Origin: Fibrobacter sp.
Lineage (GTDB): Bacteria; Fibrobacterota; Fibrobacteria; Fibrobacterales; Fibrobacteraceae
NCBI GenBank assembly: GCA_017959225.1
Contig: JAGDBD010000117.1
Coordinates: forward strand, 1 to 37,580
DNA length: 37,580 nucleotides
Direction of reading: 5' to 3'
Shown here: piece after piece, positions 26,780-36,138 of the stretch
How the letters are laid out: every line of letters begins with the position of its first letter
Numbering within the stretch: the stretch's first letter is position 1
Program-made: the position numbers and the translations under genes
Notes under the pieces: model-generated
The model's database searches: none
Told to the model about the DNA's origin: nothing
What the model saw: only the letters and a program-made list of their open reading frames with translations

Positions 26780-28417
26780 ATGGCATTTAAATATGAAGCA
26801 ACCGTTCAACACGGCGTCGATACCACTGAATACGTTCATCTTGGAACGGAAGGTGTTTCTGTTACCGAATTTGAAGGCAAGAAGATTTTGAAAGTTTCGA
26901 AGGAAGCTTTGACGAAAGTCGCTCAAGCTGCATTCGAAGAAGTGGAATTCTGCCTCCGTCCGGCTCACACGGCTAAAGTGGCAAAAATCCTTCAGGATCC
27001 GGAAGCGAGCGATAACGATAAATTCGTCGCCATGACCATGTTGAAGAACGCTTGTGTGGCTGCCAAGGGAATCCTCCCGTTCTGTCAGGATACGGGTACG
27101 GCTATTTGCGTTGCCCACAAGGGACAGCAGGTGTGGACAGGCTTTGACGATATGGAAGCGATTTCGGAAGGCATTTACAATGCGTACACCACCAGAAATC
27201 TGCGCTACAGCCAGATCGCTCCGCTTTCCATGTACGAAGAAAAGAACACGGGTTGCAATCTTCCGGCTCAGATCGACATCCATGCCGAAGAAGGTGCCGA
27301 AATGAAGTTCCTCTTTGTGGCGAAGGGCGGCGGCTCTGCCAACAAGACGTACTACTGGCCCATGACGAAGGCGCTCCTCAACCCGAAGTCCTTAGAAAAA
27401 TTCATCAGCGAAAAAATCAAAACGTTGGGAACGGCTGCATGCCCTCCGTACCATTTGGCAATCGTAATCGGTGGAACTTCCGCTGAAATGAATACGCATA
27501 CGGTAAAGCTTGCAAGCTGCGGATATTACGACGATCTTCCGACTTCCGGTAGTGAAGGTGGACGCATTTTCCGCGACGTCGAAATGGAAGAAAAGGTGAT
27601 GCACATGTGCCAGAAGACAGGCATCGGTGCTCAGTTCGGTGGAAAATATTTTGTGCACGACGTTCGTGTGATTCGCGCTCCGCGTCATGCGGCTAGCTGC
27701 CCGGTTTCCATCGGCGTCTCTTGCTCTGCTGACCGCAACATCAAGGCGAAGATCGATGAAAACGGCATTTGGATCGAAAAGATGGAACACCATCCGGAAA
27801 AGTACATTCCGGAAGGAAATGTGGTGAACCTTGCACCGGCTGTGGAAATTGACCTGGACCGTCCGATGAAGGAAGTCCTTGCCGACCTCAGCAAGTATCC
27901 GGTGAAGACCCGTTTGAACCTCCGCGGAACGATGATCGTGGCTCGTGACATGGCTCATGCAAAGATTGCTGAAATCTTCGACAAGCAGGAACGCGGCGAA
28001 GAACTTTCCGACATCGAAAAGAAGGTGATCGAAGTGGCGTCCAACCATCCGATCTATTACGCAGGCCCGGCAAAGACCCCGCAGGGAATGCCGACCGGCA
28101 GCTTTGGACCGACGACCGCTGGCCGTATGGACCCGTACGTGATGCGCTTCCAGAGCAAGGGCGCTTCCTTGATTATGGTGGCGAAGGGTAACCGTTCCCA
28201 AGATGTGACGGATGCTTGCAAAAAGTACGGCGGCTTCTTCCTCGGATCCATTGGCGGTCCGGCAGCAATCCTTGCGGAACAGAACATTCTTTCGAATGAA
28301 ATCGTCGCTTTCCCGGAACTCGGTATGGAAGCAATCCGCAAAATCACGATCAAGGATTTCCCTGCGTTCATCCTCGTTGATGACAAGGGCAACAATTTCT
28401 TTGACGGTCTTCTTTAA
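26780..28417 (+). CDS. fumA: Class I fumarate hydratase (iron-sulfur)
   Basis: Interconverts fumarate and L-malate; in a succinate-producing anaerobe it would run from malate to fumarate in the reductive branch. The start is the ATG at 26780 with GAGG 5 nt upstream (545 aa, as in E. coli FumA, 548 aa), not an earlier in-frame codon. The three [4Fe-4S] cysteines fall at Cys102 (FCQDTGT), Cys221 (TAACPPYH) and Cys315 (GVSCSADR), each exactly three residues before the E. coli FumA positions 105/224/318. [25 protein letters not shown] splits into the known C-terminal FumA motifs and is intact. It is a single-chain fumarase, not the split alpha/beta type. hisH follows after 15 nt. Confidence 0.97.
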   Translation: MAFKYEATVQHGVDTTEYVHLGTEGVSVTEFEGKKILKVSKEALTKVAQAAFEEVEFCLRPAHTAKVAKILQDPEASDNDKFVAMTMLKNACVAAKGILPFCQDTGTAICVAHKGQQVWTGFDDMEAISEGIYNAYTTRNLRYSQIAPLSMYEEKNTGCNLPAQIDIHAEEGAEMKFLFVAKGGGSANKTYYWPMTKALLNPKSLEKFISEKIKTLGTAACPPYHLAIVIGGTSAEMNTHTVKLASCGYYDDLPTSGSEGGRIFRDVEMEEKVMHMCQKTGIGAQFGGKYFVHDVRVIRAPRHAASCPVSIGVSCSADRNIKAKIDENGIWIEKMEHHPEKYIPEGNVVNLAPAVEIDLDRPMKEVLADLSKYPVKTRLNLRGTMIVARDMAHAKIAEIFDKQERGEELSDIEKKVIEVASNHPIYYAGPAKTPQGMPTGSFGPTTAGRMDPYVMRFQSKGASLIMVAKGNRSQDVTDACKKYGGFFLGSIGGPAAILAEQNILSNEIVAFPELGMEAIRKITIKDFPAFILVDDKGNNFFDGLL

Positions 28418-28432
28418 TTTCATAGGCTCCTC

Positions 28433-29056
28433 ATGGAACGCTTTATCGTCGTAGATTACAATGCAGGAAACTTGACTTCGGTGCTGAATGCTTTTGAACG
28501 TATCGGTGCAAATGTCAAGGCTTCCCGCGATCCTTCTGAAATCGCTGAAGCAGAACGCCTGGTCTTTCCCGGCGTGGGCGCTGCTCGTTCGGCGATGGAA
28601 ACTTTGGAAAAAACGGGTATCGGCAAAGCGATTGTCGAAGTCGTCCGCAAAAAACGACCGGTTCTCGGCATTTGCATTGGATGCCAGATTATTCTGCATT
28701 CCAGTGAAGAAAATGGCGGAGTCGATACTCTCGGTCTTATTGACGGTAAGGCTGTTCGTTTTCAGGATGAAGCTGGAATTAAAATTCCGCATATGGGATG
28801 GAACCAGGTGGAACTGTTGAAGGAACATCCTTTGTTCGAAGGTGTTCCAAACAGCAGCGATTTTTATTTCGTGCATTCTTTTCACCCGGCAGAAATCGCT
28901 GTGGAGAACGCTCTTTCCAAAACCACCTACGGATCGCAAACGTTTACATCGGCCGTTTGCAAGGAGAACCTGGTTGCAACGCAATTCCATTTGGAAAAAA
29001 GCGGCGACGTGGGACTTCGCGTTTTGAAAAACTTTAGCACCTGGAGCGGAAAATAA
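28433..29056 (+). CDS. hisH: Imidazole glycerol phosphate synthase, glutaminase subunit
   Basis: HisH releases ammonia from glutamine and passes it to HisF for histidine (and AICAR) synthesis. The 207-aa length is standard. The class I glutamine amidotransferase triad is Cys81 (LGICIGCQ), His186 and Glu188 (QFHLEKSG). VVDYNAGNLTSV and VFPGVGAARSAM are typical HisH segments. The usual GICLGMQ reads GICIGCQ here, placing a second Cys three residues after the nucleophile. Stop and hisF start overlap by one base (TAATG). No other his genes are in the window, so the histidine pathway is split in this genome. The Shine-Dalgarno before the ATG is weak. Confidence 0.95.
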   Translation: MERFIVVDYNAGNLTSVLNAFERIGANVKASRDPSEIAEAERLVFPGVGAARSAMETLEKTGIGKAIVEVVRKKRPVLGICIGCQIILHSSEENGGVDTLGLIDGKAVRFQDEAGIKIPHMGWNQVELLKEHPLFEGVPNSSDFYFVHSFHPAEIAVENALSKTTYGSQTFTSAVCKENLVATQFHLEKSGDVGLRVLKNFSTWSGK

Positions 29057-29835
29057 TGCTGACCAAACGTTTGATTATTTGCTTGGACGTTCGAAACCGC
29101 AAGGTGACGAAGGGCGTGAAGTTTAAGGGAAACATCGATGTGGGTGATCCCGTAGAGCTCGGAGCCAAGTACAGTGCCGATGGCGTAGACGAACTGGTTT
29201 TTTACGACATCACGGCCAGCGCAGAAAATCGCCCGTGCGACCTGGAAATGGTGCGAGACATTGCTAAGCATGTCTTTATTCCTTTTGCCGTCGGCGGTGG
29301 AATCCGTTCCTTGGACGACATGCATCAGGTGCTTCTTGCCGGTGCGGAAAAAGTGAGCGTGAACAGCCTTGCTGTTTTGCATCCGGAGATCATTGAACAG
29401 GGCGCCAAGGCTTTCGGTAACCAGTGCGTGGTGCTGGGAATGGATGCCAAACGTGTAGGTGTATCGGAAAAGTTCCCGTCCGGATATGAGATTTATATCA
29501 AGGGCGGTCGAGCAGCCACCGGGCTTGATGCGGTTGAATGGGCAAAGAAAGCGGAATCTCTCGGAGCGGGGGAAATCTGCTTGAACGCGATGGATACCGA
29601 CGGCGTCCGGGACGGTTACGAATTAGAAATTACAGACAAAGTAGCGAAAGCTGTAGGCATTCCGGTTATTGCATCGGGCGGAGCTGGAAAGCCTAGCCAC
29701 ATTGCAGACCTTTTTGCAAAAACGTCTGCGGATGCGGCCCTTGTCGCAAGCATGGTACATTTCGGAGATTATACCGTAGCCCAGATCAAGGAAGAAATGA
29801 GCAAGGCGAATATCCCTGTAAGGAAGATTGTGTAA
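29056..29835 (+). CDS. hisF: Imidazole glycerol phosphate synthase, cyclase subunit
   Basis: HisF is the (beta/alpha)8 cyclase that joins PRFAR and HisH-derived ammonia. The 259-aa protein has the catalytic pair Asp11 (ICLDVRN) and Asp130 (LGMDAKR) at the standard positions, plus phosphate-binding loops FAVGGGIRSLDD and VIASGGAGKPSH. Some usual residues vary (NAMDTDGVRDGYELE where SMDRDGTKDGYDLE is common). HisF-like proteins also act in surface-sugar amidotransfer (WbuZ type); the pairing with hisH does not separate these, but the sequence is close to the histidine-pathway form. tldD begins two bases after the stop codon. Confidence 0.94.
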   Translation: MLTKRLIICLDVRNRKVTKGVKFKGNIDVGDPVELGAKYSADGVDELVFYDITASAENRPCDLEMVRDIAKHVFIPFAVGGGIRSLDDMHQVLLAGAEKVSVNSLAVLHPEIIEQGAKAFGNQCVVLGMDAKRVGVSEKFPSGYEIYIKGGRAATGLDAVEWAKKAESLGAGEICLNAMDTDGVRDGYELEITDKVAKAVGIPVIASGGAGKPSHIADLFAKTSADAALVASMVHFGDYTVAQIKEEMSKANIPVRKIV

Positions 29836-29836
29836 A

Positions 29837-31216
29837 ATGAATCCAGACGTCGCAGAATCCATTCTCGAAGCCGGCAAAAGTTACGGCGCAGATTATGTGG
29901 AAATCTTTGAAGAAGAAACCCGCTCATCGACGCTTGCTCTCAAAGATCAAAAGATCGAAACGGCTTCGGCTGGCACGGAGTTTGGAATTGGCGTGCGTCT
30001 TTTGTACGGAACGGAAGTTCTGTACGCTTACACAAGCGACGAAAGCAAGGATGCTCTTTTGAACATGGTCAAAACCTTGGCGTTTGGACGCACAGGTTCA
30101 GGCCAAGGTTCTGTCACGTATGTGCCGACTCCCACAAAATTCGGCGAAAATTATCCGAATTTTATGGATCCCCGGCTTCTCGGCAACGGTTACAAGTTGG
30201 ACTTTTTGCATGCGGCAGACGCCAACGCTCGCAAAGTTTCAGACCGTATTTGCCAAGTCGTTGCAAGCATCACCGATTCCAGTTCCCACGTGAACATCAT
30301 CAGTTCAAGCGGTGTGAACGTTACCGATTACCGTTGCCACACCCGACTCGGAATCAATGTGACCGCAGGATCGGGGTCCGAAAAGATCGTGGCCCGTGAA
30401 GCGCCCGGTGCGCTTGCCGGTTACGAATCTCTTGAAACGTTCCATGTTTCGGAACTTGCGGAAATGGCGGCGGAACGTTCGCTTCGCATGCTCAATGCTG
30501 GTCACATTGCCGGCGGTGTTATGCCGGTGGTTATGGGCCCTGGCTTTGGCGGTGTGATTTTCCATGAAGCAGTGGGGCATCCCCTGGAAACGGAAGCCAT
30601 CCGTCACAACGCAAGCCCGTTCTGCGGTAAACTGGGACAGGTCGTTGCACAGCCGTGTTTAACAGCGATTGACGACGGGACAATCCCCGGATCGTGGGGA
30701 AGCGTTGCCGTAGACGATGAAGGCATGAAAACGGAACGGACCGTTTTGATTGAAAACGGCGTTTTGAAAAATTACATGTCGGACATGGTCGGCGCAATGG
30801 AAGTCGGCTGCGCTCGTACAGGCAGCGGTCGCAGAGAATCTTATAAATACGCTCCCGTGAGCCGTATGCGAAATTCCTTTATCGCTCCGGGCAAGGATTC
30901 TTTCGACGAAATGATCCGCAGCGTGGATCACGGCCTTTATGCGGCCAAAATGGCAGGTGGTTCCGTGAACCCGGCGACAGGGGAATTTAATTTTGCTGTG
31001 GAAGAAGGTTACGAAATCGACCATGGAAAAATCGGACGTCCGGTGCGCGGAGCGACCCTCATCGGTAAAGGCGACCAGGTTCTTCAAGGAATTTCCATGG
31101 TGGGAAACGACCTTTCGATTGCAGCCGGTGTCTGCGGAGCTTCTTCGGGATCAGTTCCTGTGACCGTAGGACAGCCAACGATAAAAGTGGATTCCATTCT
31201 TGTGGGAGGAAGATAA
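29837..31216 (+). CDS. tldD: Metalloprotease TldD
   Basis: TldD forms a heterodimer with TldE (PmbA) and degrades unfolded or modified peptides; it is also needed for microcin B17 maturation in E. coli. The chosen ATG gives 459 aa; an upstream TTG would overlap hisF and has no support. The zinc motif HEAVGHPLE gives His243, Glu244 and His247, and the third ligand is the Cys in GVCGASSGS near the C-terminus. NHSF/GSGRRESY-like loops and PVTVGQPTIKVDSILVGG close the domain. The partner gene tldE is not in the window. It lies between hisF and porU in one closely spaced run (3 nt before the porU start). Confidence 0.95.
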   Translation: MNPDVAESILEAGKSYGADYVEIFEEETRSSTLALKDQKIETASAGTEFGIGVRLLYGTEVLYAYTSDESKDALLNMVKTLAFGRTGSGQGSVTYVPTPTKFGENYPNFMDPRLLGNGYKLDFLHAADANARKVSDRICQVVASITDSSSHVNIISSSGVNVTDYRCHTRLGINVTAGSGSEKIVAREAPGALAGYESLETFHVSELAEMAAERSLRMLNAGHIAGGVMPVVMGPGFGGVIFHEAVGHPLETEAIRHNASPFCGKLGQVVAQPCLTAIDDGTIPGSWGSVAVDDEGMKTERTVLIENGVLKNYMSDMVGAMEVGCARTGSGRRESYKYAPVSRMRNSFIAPGKDSFDEMIRSVDHGLYAAKMAGGSVNPATGEFNFAVEEGYEIDHGKIGRPVRGATLIGKGDQVLQGISMVGNDLSIAAGVCGASSGSVPVTVGQPTIKVDSILVGGR

Positions 31217-31219
31217 CAG

Positions 31220-34200
31220 GTGCGTTTGACCGCTCTCTTCATCGCTTTGTTTGCGTCCCTTCTGTGGTCTTTTGAAACCGTGGAAGATTCCAAATCGCGC
31301 TTTGTTTTGCAAGACGGAATTGCGGACGTTACGCCTGTGGCTTGCGAAGAGGGCGATTACCATCTGCTTCCGGAGAATGCCGTTTACCAAAACGGATCCG
31401 GAATGCCTTACCGCATTTACCGGGTCGCGCTTCCTTCGAACGCAAAGCCTTCGGTGACGGTTTCGGATTCCGTCCGGACATCTTTTGGAAAGACCTGGTG
31501 CAAGTCCGATTCATTGAAAAACGGCTCGGTGCAAATTTCTGCCCCGAAGCTCCGCGATGGAGTCTGGGTTTCGGATATTTGGGTGCCGCTGTTGCAGGTT
31601 TCTGGAAATTCTGTTTTTGTGCGCAAAAATTTTCAGGTGAAAATTTCCTTTTCGGGCACTCCGCAGAACAAACGCCCGGGCAAACGCATCCTTGCACAGG
31701 TTTTAAATCCGAAAGGAGCTGCTTCTTTTGGAACGTCAACGAGTACCGCTAAAGTTCTTCGCAAAGCGGCCGCTTCGGATCTTTCAAACGTTACGTGGAT
31801 TTCCCGATTGAAAATCGGCGACACGGACAATGGAACCACTTCGGAAGACGGCCTTTACTTTGTGACGTACAAACAGGTTTATTCCGCATGCAAGGAAGTG
31901 GCCCGTTCCGCAGACTGCGAAGGAATTCCTGTGGAAAAACTTCGCATGTACGGCGCACCGCAGGATACCCTTTCGGATATGATCCGGAGTTCTCTTGAAA
32001 TCGTTCCGAACCGCTTGTTTGAAATTCCTCTCGACATCCGCGATAATGATGGAACGTTTAACGACGGCGATACGATTTTCTTCGTGGGCTATGGAACTTC
32101 CATGTGGAAACGTTTTGATTTGGAAGATTCCACTGCAACGCCCAAAATGCAGTACTATTATTCGTCTTCGCCCTATAGCTATTACCAGTATTTTCAGCTG
32201 GGGTATAGTTCTACAGGCAAAGGCTTGCGCCTTTCGACCGTATCTTCTCCCAGTTCCGGCTCGGACGTGAACGTGATGCGGTACGTACGCATGGAAAAAG
32301 ACCTTCTTTTGCGTGACGATTATTTTGGTGACGAAAGCTCCTGGGAAGAATATTCGGGAAAAGAATGGTTCTGGATTTGGAATACCGCCAGAGATTCGGT
32401 GGATGTTTCCTCTTCCACATTTGCTGCGCCCCGCGTTTCGACACTTCCGAACTTGATTTCGGATGGTGAAACTTATTTGGCGGTGTCCTACGTTCCCCAT
32501 TCAAAGACTATGTATACGCGTTCGCGATTTACATTTACGGTCAACGGAAACACCTATTCCACCTATAATCGTTTTCCGATGGGGAATTACATTGTCGAAA
32601 ATCCTGCGTTGAAAGCTTCTGGAAATACTTATTCCATGAGACTTTTGCCGAACGGTTCCGTAAACGATCGTTTTGACGGATTTTCCATCGCTTACACGTG
32701 GAATCCGACTCTTGAAAACGATTCTGCGGAATGGATTTTGCCGGGAAAGCAGAGCGGTCGCATTCGCATTCCGTTTACGACAAGCTCCCAAATTGCCGTG
32801 ATGAAGTTCGAAGATTTTGAACCGGTGGGACTTTTGAATTCTAAAAACGGCTACCTGTACGATAGTTTGTCTGCAAACGTGGACACGCGCTACCTGATTT
32901 ACAACAAAAAGAATCCTCATAAACTGGCGGGCATCGAAGGCGTTCCTGCGCATATTTCCGGAACCCTGTCGGATATTTCCCGTATATCTTCCAAAACGGA
33001 ATATTTGATTATTGCTCCTGAAGCGTTCCAGGTTCCAGCGGTTGAACTTGCCAAATTCCGTTCCGAAGGAAAAGCCTTCCAAACATTCAACACGACAGTC
33101 GTTCTTGCGGAAGATATTTACAGGGCCTATTCCGGCGGGGCAATGGATCCTGTAGCGATCCGCAATTATCTAGCTTACGCCCGAAGCGTTTCGCCTAATT
33201 TGACCTACGCTGTTCTCGCTGGTAACGGAAACTTCGATTACCGCGGAAAGTATTCCGGATTCAAAACCAATTGGATTCCACCTTTTGAAAAGGAAGATGC
33301 CGCTGCGGAAGACTTCTTTGCCGTTTTGGATTCGGGGGAAAGGGTTCTTCGCGGATCTTATGACTTGGACCTTTATGTGGGACGTTTGCCGCTTTCAAGC
33401 GTTGCCGATTTCAATGCGTACAACTTAAAGATCGAAGAATATGAAAGGACTGCCAGTGCGGACAACTCTTCTTGGAGAAATTCCTTGGTCATTACCGCCG
33501 ATGACGCGTGGACAGGATCTTCGACGGATGGCATTGACCATACGACTCCGGCGGAAGACCTTTCCCGTACGCTTTTGAACGCTTCGACGGAAGACAGCTT
33601 CCATCTCGACATTCACAAAATCTATCTGTTGGATTATACGGCGGATGCCGCGGGCCAAAAGCCAGACGCTTCCAATGACCTGATCAACCGCATCAATCAA
33701 GGTTCTCTTTTTACGGTATACTTTGGTCACGGCTCCATTTCGGACTGGGCCTTTGAAGGCTTAATGAAGCCCTCTTACATTTCGAGCCTTTCCAACGAAT
33801 CGCGTTACACGATCCTTGGATCTTTCTCGTGCACGGTGGGACGTTTTGACAAAGGCAATGAAACTTCGCTTTCGGAATATTTCATTCAGGCTTCCAAGCG
33901 AGGCTCTATTGCTGCCATCGGTGCGACACGCGAAACCTCCGGAAGTTACAACAAAGTATTTGCAAAATCCGTTTTGACAAATGCGCTTTTCCCGACGGGC
34001 AATACACTTGGAAAGGCTTTTGCAACCGCCAAAACCATGACGGGGCTCGGATATCAAAGCTCCGCGTCCCAGCGTTACAACAACGAACGCTATGTGCTTT
34101 TGGGAGAACCGGTCGTTCCGATGCCGAATGCTGCGTTAAACGTGAAGCTCGATCAAAAAGTGGATACGATCCGCGCCTTGGACAGCATGACCCTTTCGGG

Positions 34201-35209
34201 AACGGTCTCCGGCATTTCGAACGGATCGATTCACATTTCCATTTTGGAACAGAGCTATGAAAAGAAGCTCAGCCAGGAACCTGCAGAACGAGATTCCGTT
34301 GCCGTGCTTTATGACGGCTCGCAGATTTTTAGCGAAGAAGCGGAAATCAAAGACGGAAAGTTCCTTGTGAACTTTATTACACCGCGAAAAATTTCTTTTG
34401 GCGATACCGCTGCGGAAATCCGCATTTGGGCAAATTCCAATTCAACGCCTAAAATCGGACGCACGTTGGTTTCTGGAATTTCCATTGCGGGAATGTCTGC
34501 TTATGCGGATTCGATCATTGCAAACGATACAATTGCACCTTCGATTTCGATCCAGAGCTGCCTTTCTCCGGCATCGGGAACGTCCTTTGCCGAAGGCGAA
34601 ACGGTAACCCTTGCTTCTCCGGCATGTTTACAGGTGACCATCGAAGATTCAACGGCTATCGACTTCCGAGAAGAAGCGGATGAAGGCGTTTCCTTCGAAG
34701 TGGTGGGCTCCACCGTTTCCATGTCGCCATTCCATCCTTGGCCATACCTGGAACAGTCCAGCAAAAAAGCGGTTGCCCGGATGTCTTTTGCCGAAAGCAA
34801 GTTCCCAGCAGGGCTTTACACGTTCCGCGTTGCGGCGATGGATATTGTTGGTAATGAATCTACCCGTGAAATCAAGGTCAATGTGACCGATGGACTTTCG
34901 GAAGGCCTTTCCGACGTGTTTACTGTGCCAAACCCGATGAAGAAAAAGGGGACGACCTTCTACTTCAAAGACTTGGCGGTGGGCCGTTCCACGGACGTCA
35001 CGATCTTTATTTATAACCAGAATGGACGCTTAGTTTACCGCATTCCCAACGCCGTTTCGGGTGTGACAACTTGGGATGGCCGCGATTTCTACGGTCGTAA
35101 ACTTGCCAACGGCCTTTATCATTATATCGTGGTTTCCAAAGTGGCGGCAACGGACGGGGCTGCTGCAAAGACTTTCCGCAAAAAACAGAAGCTTGTTATT
35201 TCGAGGTAA
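31220..35209 (+). CDS. porU: PorU-like type IX secretion C25 peptidase/sortase
   Basis: PorU is the gingipain-family (C25) cysteine peptidase that removes T9SS C-terminal signals at the cell surface and links cargo to an anchor. The 1329-aa protein starts at GTG (GGAGG 10 nt upstream) with signal peptide VRLTALFIALFASLLWS. An N-terminal beta-rich region covers ~20-590. The C25 domain (~600-970) has IIAPEAF, a VGRLPLSS segment, the catalytic His837 in VYFGHGSISDW and catalytic Cys871 in GSFSCTVGRFD, each matching the PorU HG/SC pattern. Ig-like domains follow, and the last ~90 residues are a FlgD-like C-terminal domain (VPNPMKKKG, YNQNGRLVY, WDGRDFYGRKLANGLYHY) ending in basic residues. It is longer than P. 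gingivalis PorU (1158 aa). No PorV or other T9SS gene is adjacent. Confidence 0.88.
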   Translation: MRLTALFIALFASLLWSFETVEDSKSRFVLQDGIADVTPVACEEGDYHLLPENAVYQNGSGMPYRIYRVALPSNAKPSVTVSDSVRTSFGKTWCKSDSLKNGSVQISAPKLRDGVWVSDIWVPLLQVSGNSVFVRKNFQVKISFSGTPQNKRPGKRILAQVLNPKGAASFGTSTSTAKVLRKAAASDLSNVTWISRLKIGDTDNGTTSEDGLYFVTYKQVYSACKEVARSADCEGIPVEKLRMYGAPQDTLSDMIRSSLEIVPNRLFEIPLDIRDNDGTFNDGDTIFFVGYGTSMWKRFDLEDSTATPKMQYYYSSSPYSYYQYFQLGYSSTGKGLRLSTVSSPSSGSDVNVMRYVRMEKDLLLRDDYFGDESSWEEYSGKEWFWIWNTARDSVDVSSSTFAAPRVSTLPNLISDGETYLAVSYVPHSKTMYTRSRFTFTVNGNTYSTYNRFPMGNYIVENPALKASGNTYSMRLLPNGSVNDRFDGFSIAYTWNPTLENDSAEWILPGKQSGRIRIPFTTSSQIAVMKFEDFEPVGLLNSKNGYLYDSLSANVDTRYLIYNKKNPHKLAGIEGVPAHISGTLSDISRISSKTEYLIIAPEAFQVPAVELAKFRSEGKAFQTFNTTVVLAEDIYRAYSGGAMDPVAIRNYLAYARSVSPNLTYAVLAGNGNFDYRGKYSGFKTNWIPPFEKEDAAAEDFFAVLDSGERVLRGSYDLDLYVGRLPLSSVADFNAYNLKIEEYERTASADNSSWRNSLVITADDAWTGSSTDGIDHTTPAEDLSRTLLNASTEDSFHLDIHKIYLLDYTADAAGQKPDASNDLINRINQGSLFTVYFGHGSISDWAFEGLMKPSYISSLSNESRYTILGSFSCTVGRFDKGNETSLSEYFIQASKRGSIAAIGATRETSGSYNKVFAKSVLTNALFPTGNTLGKAFATAKTMTGLGYQSSASQRYNNERYVLLGEPVVPMPNAALNVKLDQKVDTIRALDSMTLSGTVSGISNGSIHISILEQSYEKKLSQEPAERDSVAVLYDGSQIFSEEAEIKDGKFLVNFITPRKISFGDTAAEIRIWANSNSTPKIGRTLVSGISIAGMSAYADSIIANDTIAPSISIQSCLSPASGTSFAEGETVTLASPACLQVTIEDSTAIDFREEADEGVSFEVVGSTVSMSPFHPWPYLEQSSKKAVARMSFAESKFPAGLYTFRVAAMDIVGNESTREIKVNVTDGLSEGLSDVFTVPNPMKKKGTTFYFKDLAVGRSTDVTIFIYNQNGRLVYRIPNAVSGVTTWDGRDFYGRKLANGLYHYIVVSKVAATDGAAAKTFRKKQKLVISR
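34900..35209 (+). other. FlgD-like C-terminal domain of PorU
   Basis: Residues ~1228-1329 carry PNP, then YNQNGRLV, TTWDGRD, YGRKLANGLYHY and a basic end (KKQKLVISR). The spacing and signature residues parallel the C-terminal domains of the two GH9 proteins. In known systems PorU keeps its own C-terminal domain. Confidence 0.65.
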
Positions 35210-35214
35210 TATTC

Positions 35215-36030
35215 ATGGATTTAAGAAAAAAAGCATCGCCGGTTCAAGTTTTGGGAGAAGGATTTCTGCGCTTTCGCTTGATCTTCTTGGTGGTATTTGC
35301 TGTTTTGTACGTTGTTTTTGCGCGGGATTTCAGTGCCACTTTCGCCTTTATTTTGGGAGCGGGGGAGTCCCTTGCTCAGACGGTGGTCGCTTGTAAACAG
35401 TCCGGATTTGCTGTTGCGGATTATCCGTTCTGGATTTCTTTGGGAGCGCTTTTTATTGTGCTTTTTCTTGTGCGTTTGTTCCTTGGAAAAATCCGTAACG
35501 CCCTTTCGTTTTTATTTTCGACCCTTTTTATGAGTGCACTTGCGCTCGCTTTGAATGAAGTAGAAGAATGCATCGCCTATGTGTTCCTCGGCTTTCTTTT
35601 GCTGAGTATGGTCTTTTATTTTGTCGTCCGCGTGGCGAGTTTTAAAGCGCTTCTTCCGGTGCTGCTTTCGAGTTTCTTTTGGATTTCCATGGCTGCGCTT
35701 TGGGCTGCGCCTTATTTTGTGGGCGTTTCTTTTGCAGTCCTTGCGCTTGCCGATATGCTTTCGATTTCGTTAGATGCCGGTGTGGAGCTTCGCAAAGGGA
35801 CGCCGGTGACGGGAGCTCTTGTCTCGGGATTTCGCAAGGCTTTTTTGCCGGCAGTCATTTCCGTTGCGCTTCTCGGCGGCTTCAATGGATACTATTACAA
35901 TATGCCCATTTGGATGGCGATTGTTTTACCGGTAATCTCCCTCGCTTTGTTTTTGCTTGTGGAATTTCCGGTGATGAGCTTTGCACCCATGAGCAAGATG
36001 CGCGCATCTCACCGCTCGATGAAGGTGTAA
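35215..36030 (+). CDS. Polytopic inner-membrane protein of unknown function
   Basis: A 271-aa protein with about eight hydrophobic segments (near residues 22-40, 72-90, 95-112, 118-137, 144-160, 163-182, 209-226 and 233-255). A conserved-looking stretch, DAGVELRKGTPVTGALVSGF followed by RKAFLPAVISVALLGG, resembles the membrane half of RND/MMPL-type transporters, but the protein is far too short for one and has no periplasmic loop, so I leave the family open. GAGG lies 8 nt before the ATG and the gene begins 5 nt after porU, so it is probably co-expressed; a role in export is possible only by association. The N-terminus MDLRKKASPVQVLGEG is positively charged, suiting a cytoplasmic start. Confidence 0.72.
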   Translation: MDLRKKASPVQVLGEGFLRFRLIFLVVFAVLYVVFARDFSATFAFILGAGESLAQTVVACKQSGFAVADYPFWISLGALFIVLFLVRLFLGKIRNALSFLFSTLFMSALALALNEVEECIAYVFLGFLLLSMVFYFVVRVASFKALLPVLLSSFFWISMAALWAAPYFVGVSFAVLALADMLSISLDAGVELRKGTPVTGALVSGFRKAFLPAVISVALLGGFNGYYYNMPIWMAIVLPVISLALFLLVEFPVMSFAPMSKMRASHRSMKV

Positions 36031-36108
36031 GTAAACAAAAAAAAACAATTGTCAACTGCGGTCATTTCTGATTACATTTCTAAAAAATCTTGCACTTTCA
36101 TCCATTAT

Positions 36109-36125
36109 TATTCTAAATTGGAATA
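36109..36125 (+). promoter_or_regulatory. Possible operator upstream of padR
   Basis: TATTC-N7-GAATA (5-bp arms) overlaps the promoter-like stretch TTGCAC (36090) ... CTAAAT (36113-36118), 13 nt before the padR ATG. A heptamer CATTTCT is also repeated 12 bp apart at 36063 and 36075. Both are short, so this is only a suggestion of an autoregulatory site. Confidence 0.2.
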
Positions 36126-36138
36126 TGGAGAATAAAAG

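Noticed and set aside
28433-29835. hisH/hisF as an LPS-type amidotransferase pair (WbuY/WbuZ)
   Set aside because: HisF has Asp11 and Asp130 at standard positions and HisH has the full triad; there are no sugar nucleotide genes next to them. Not fully excluded.
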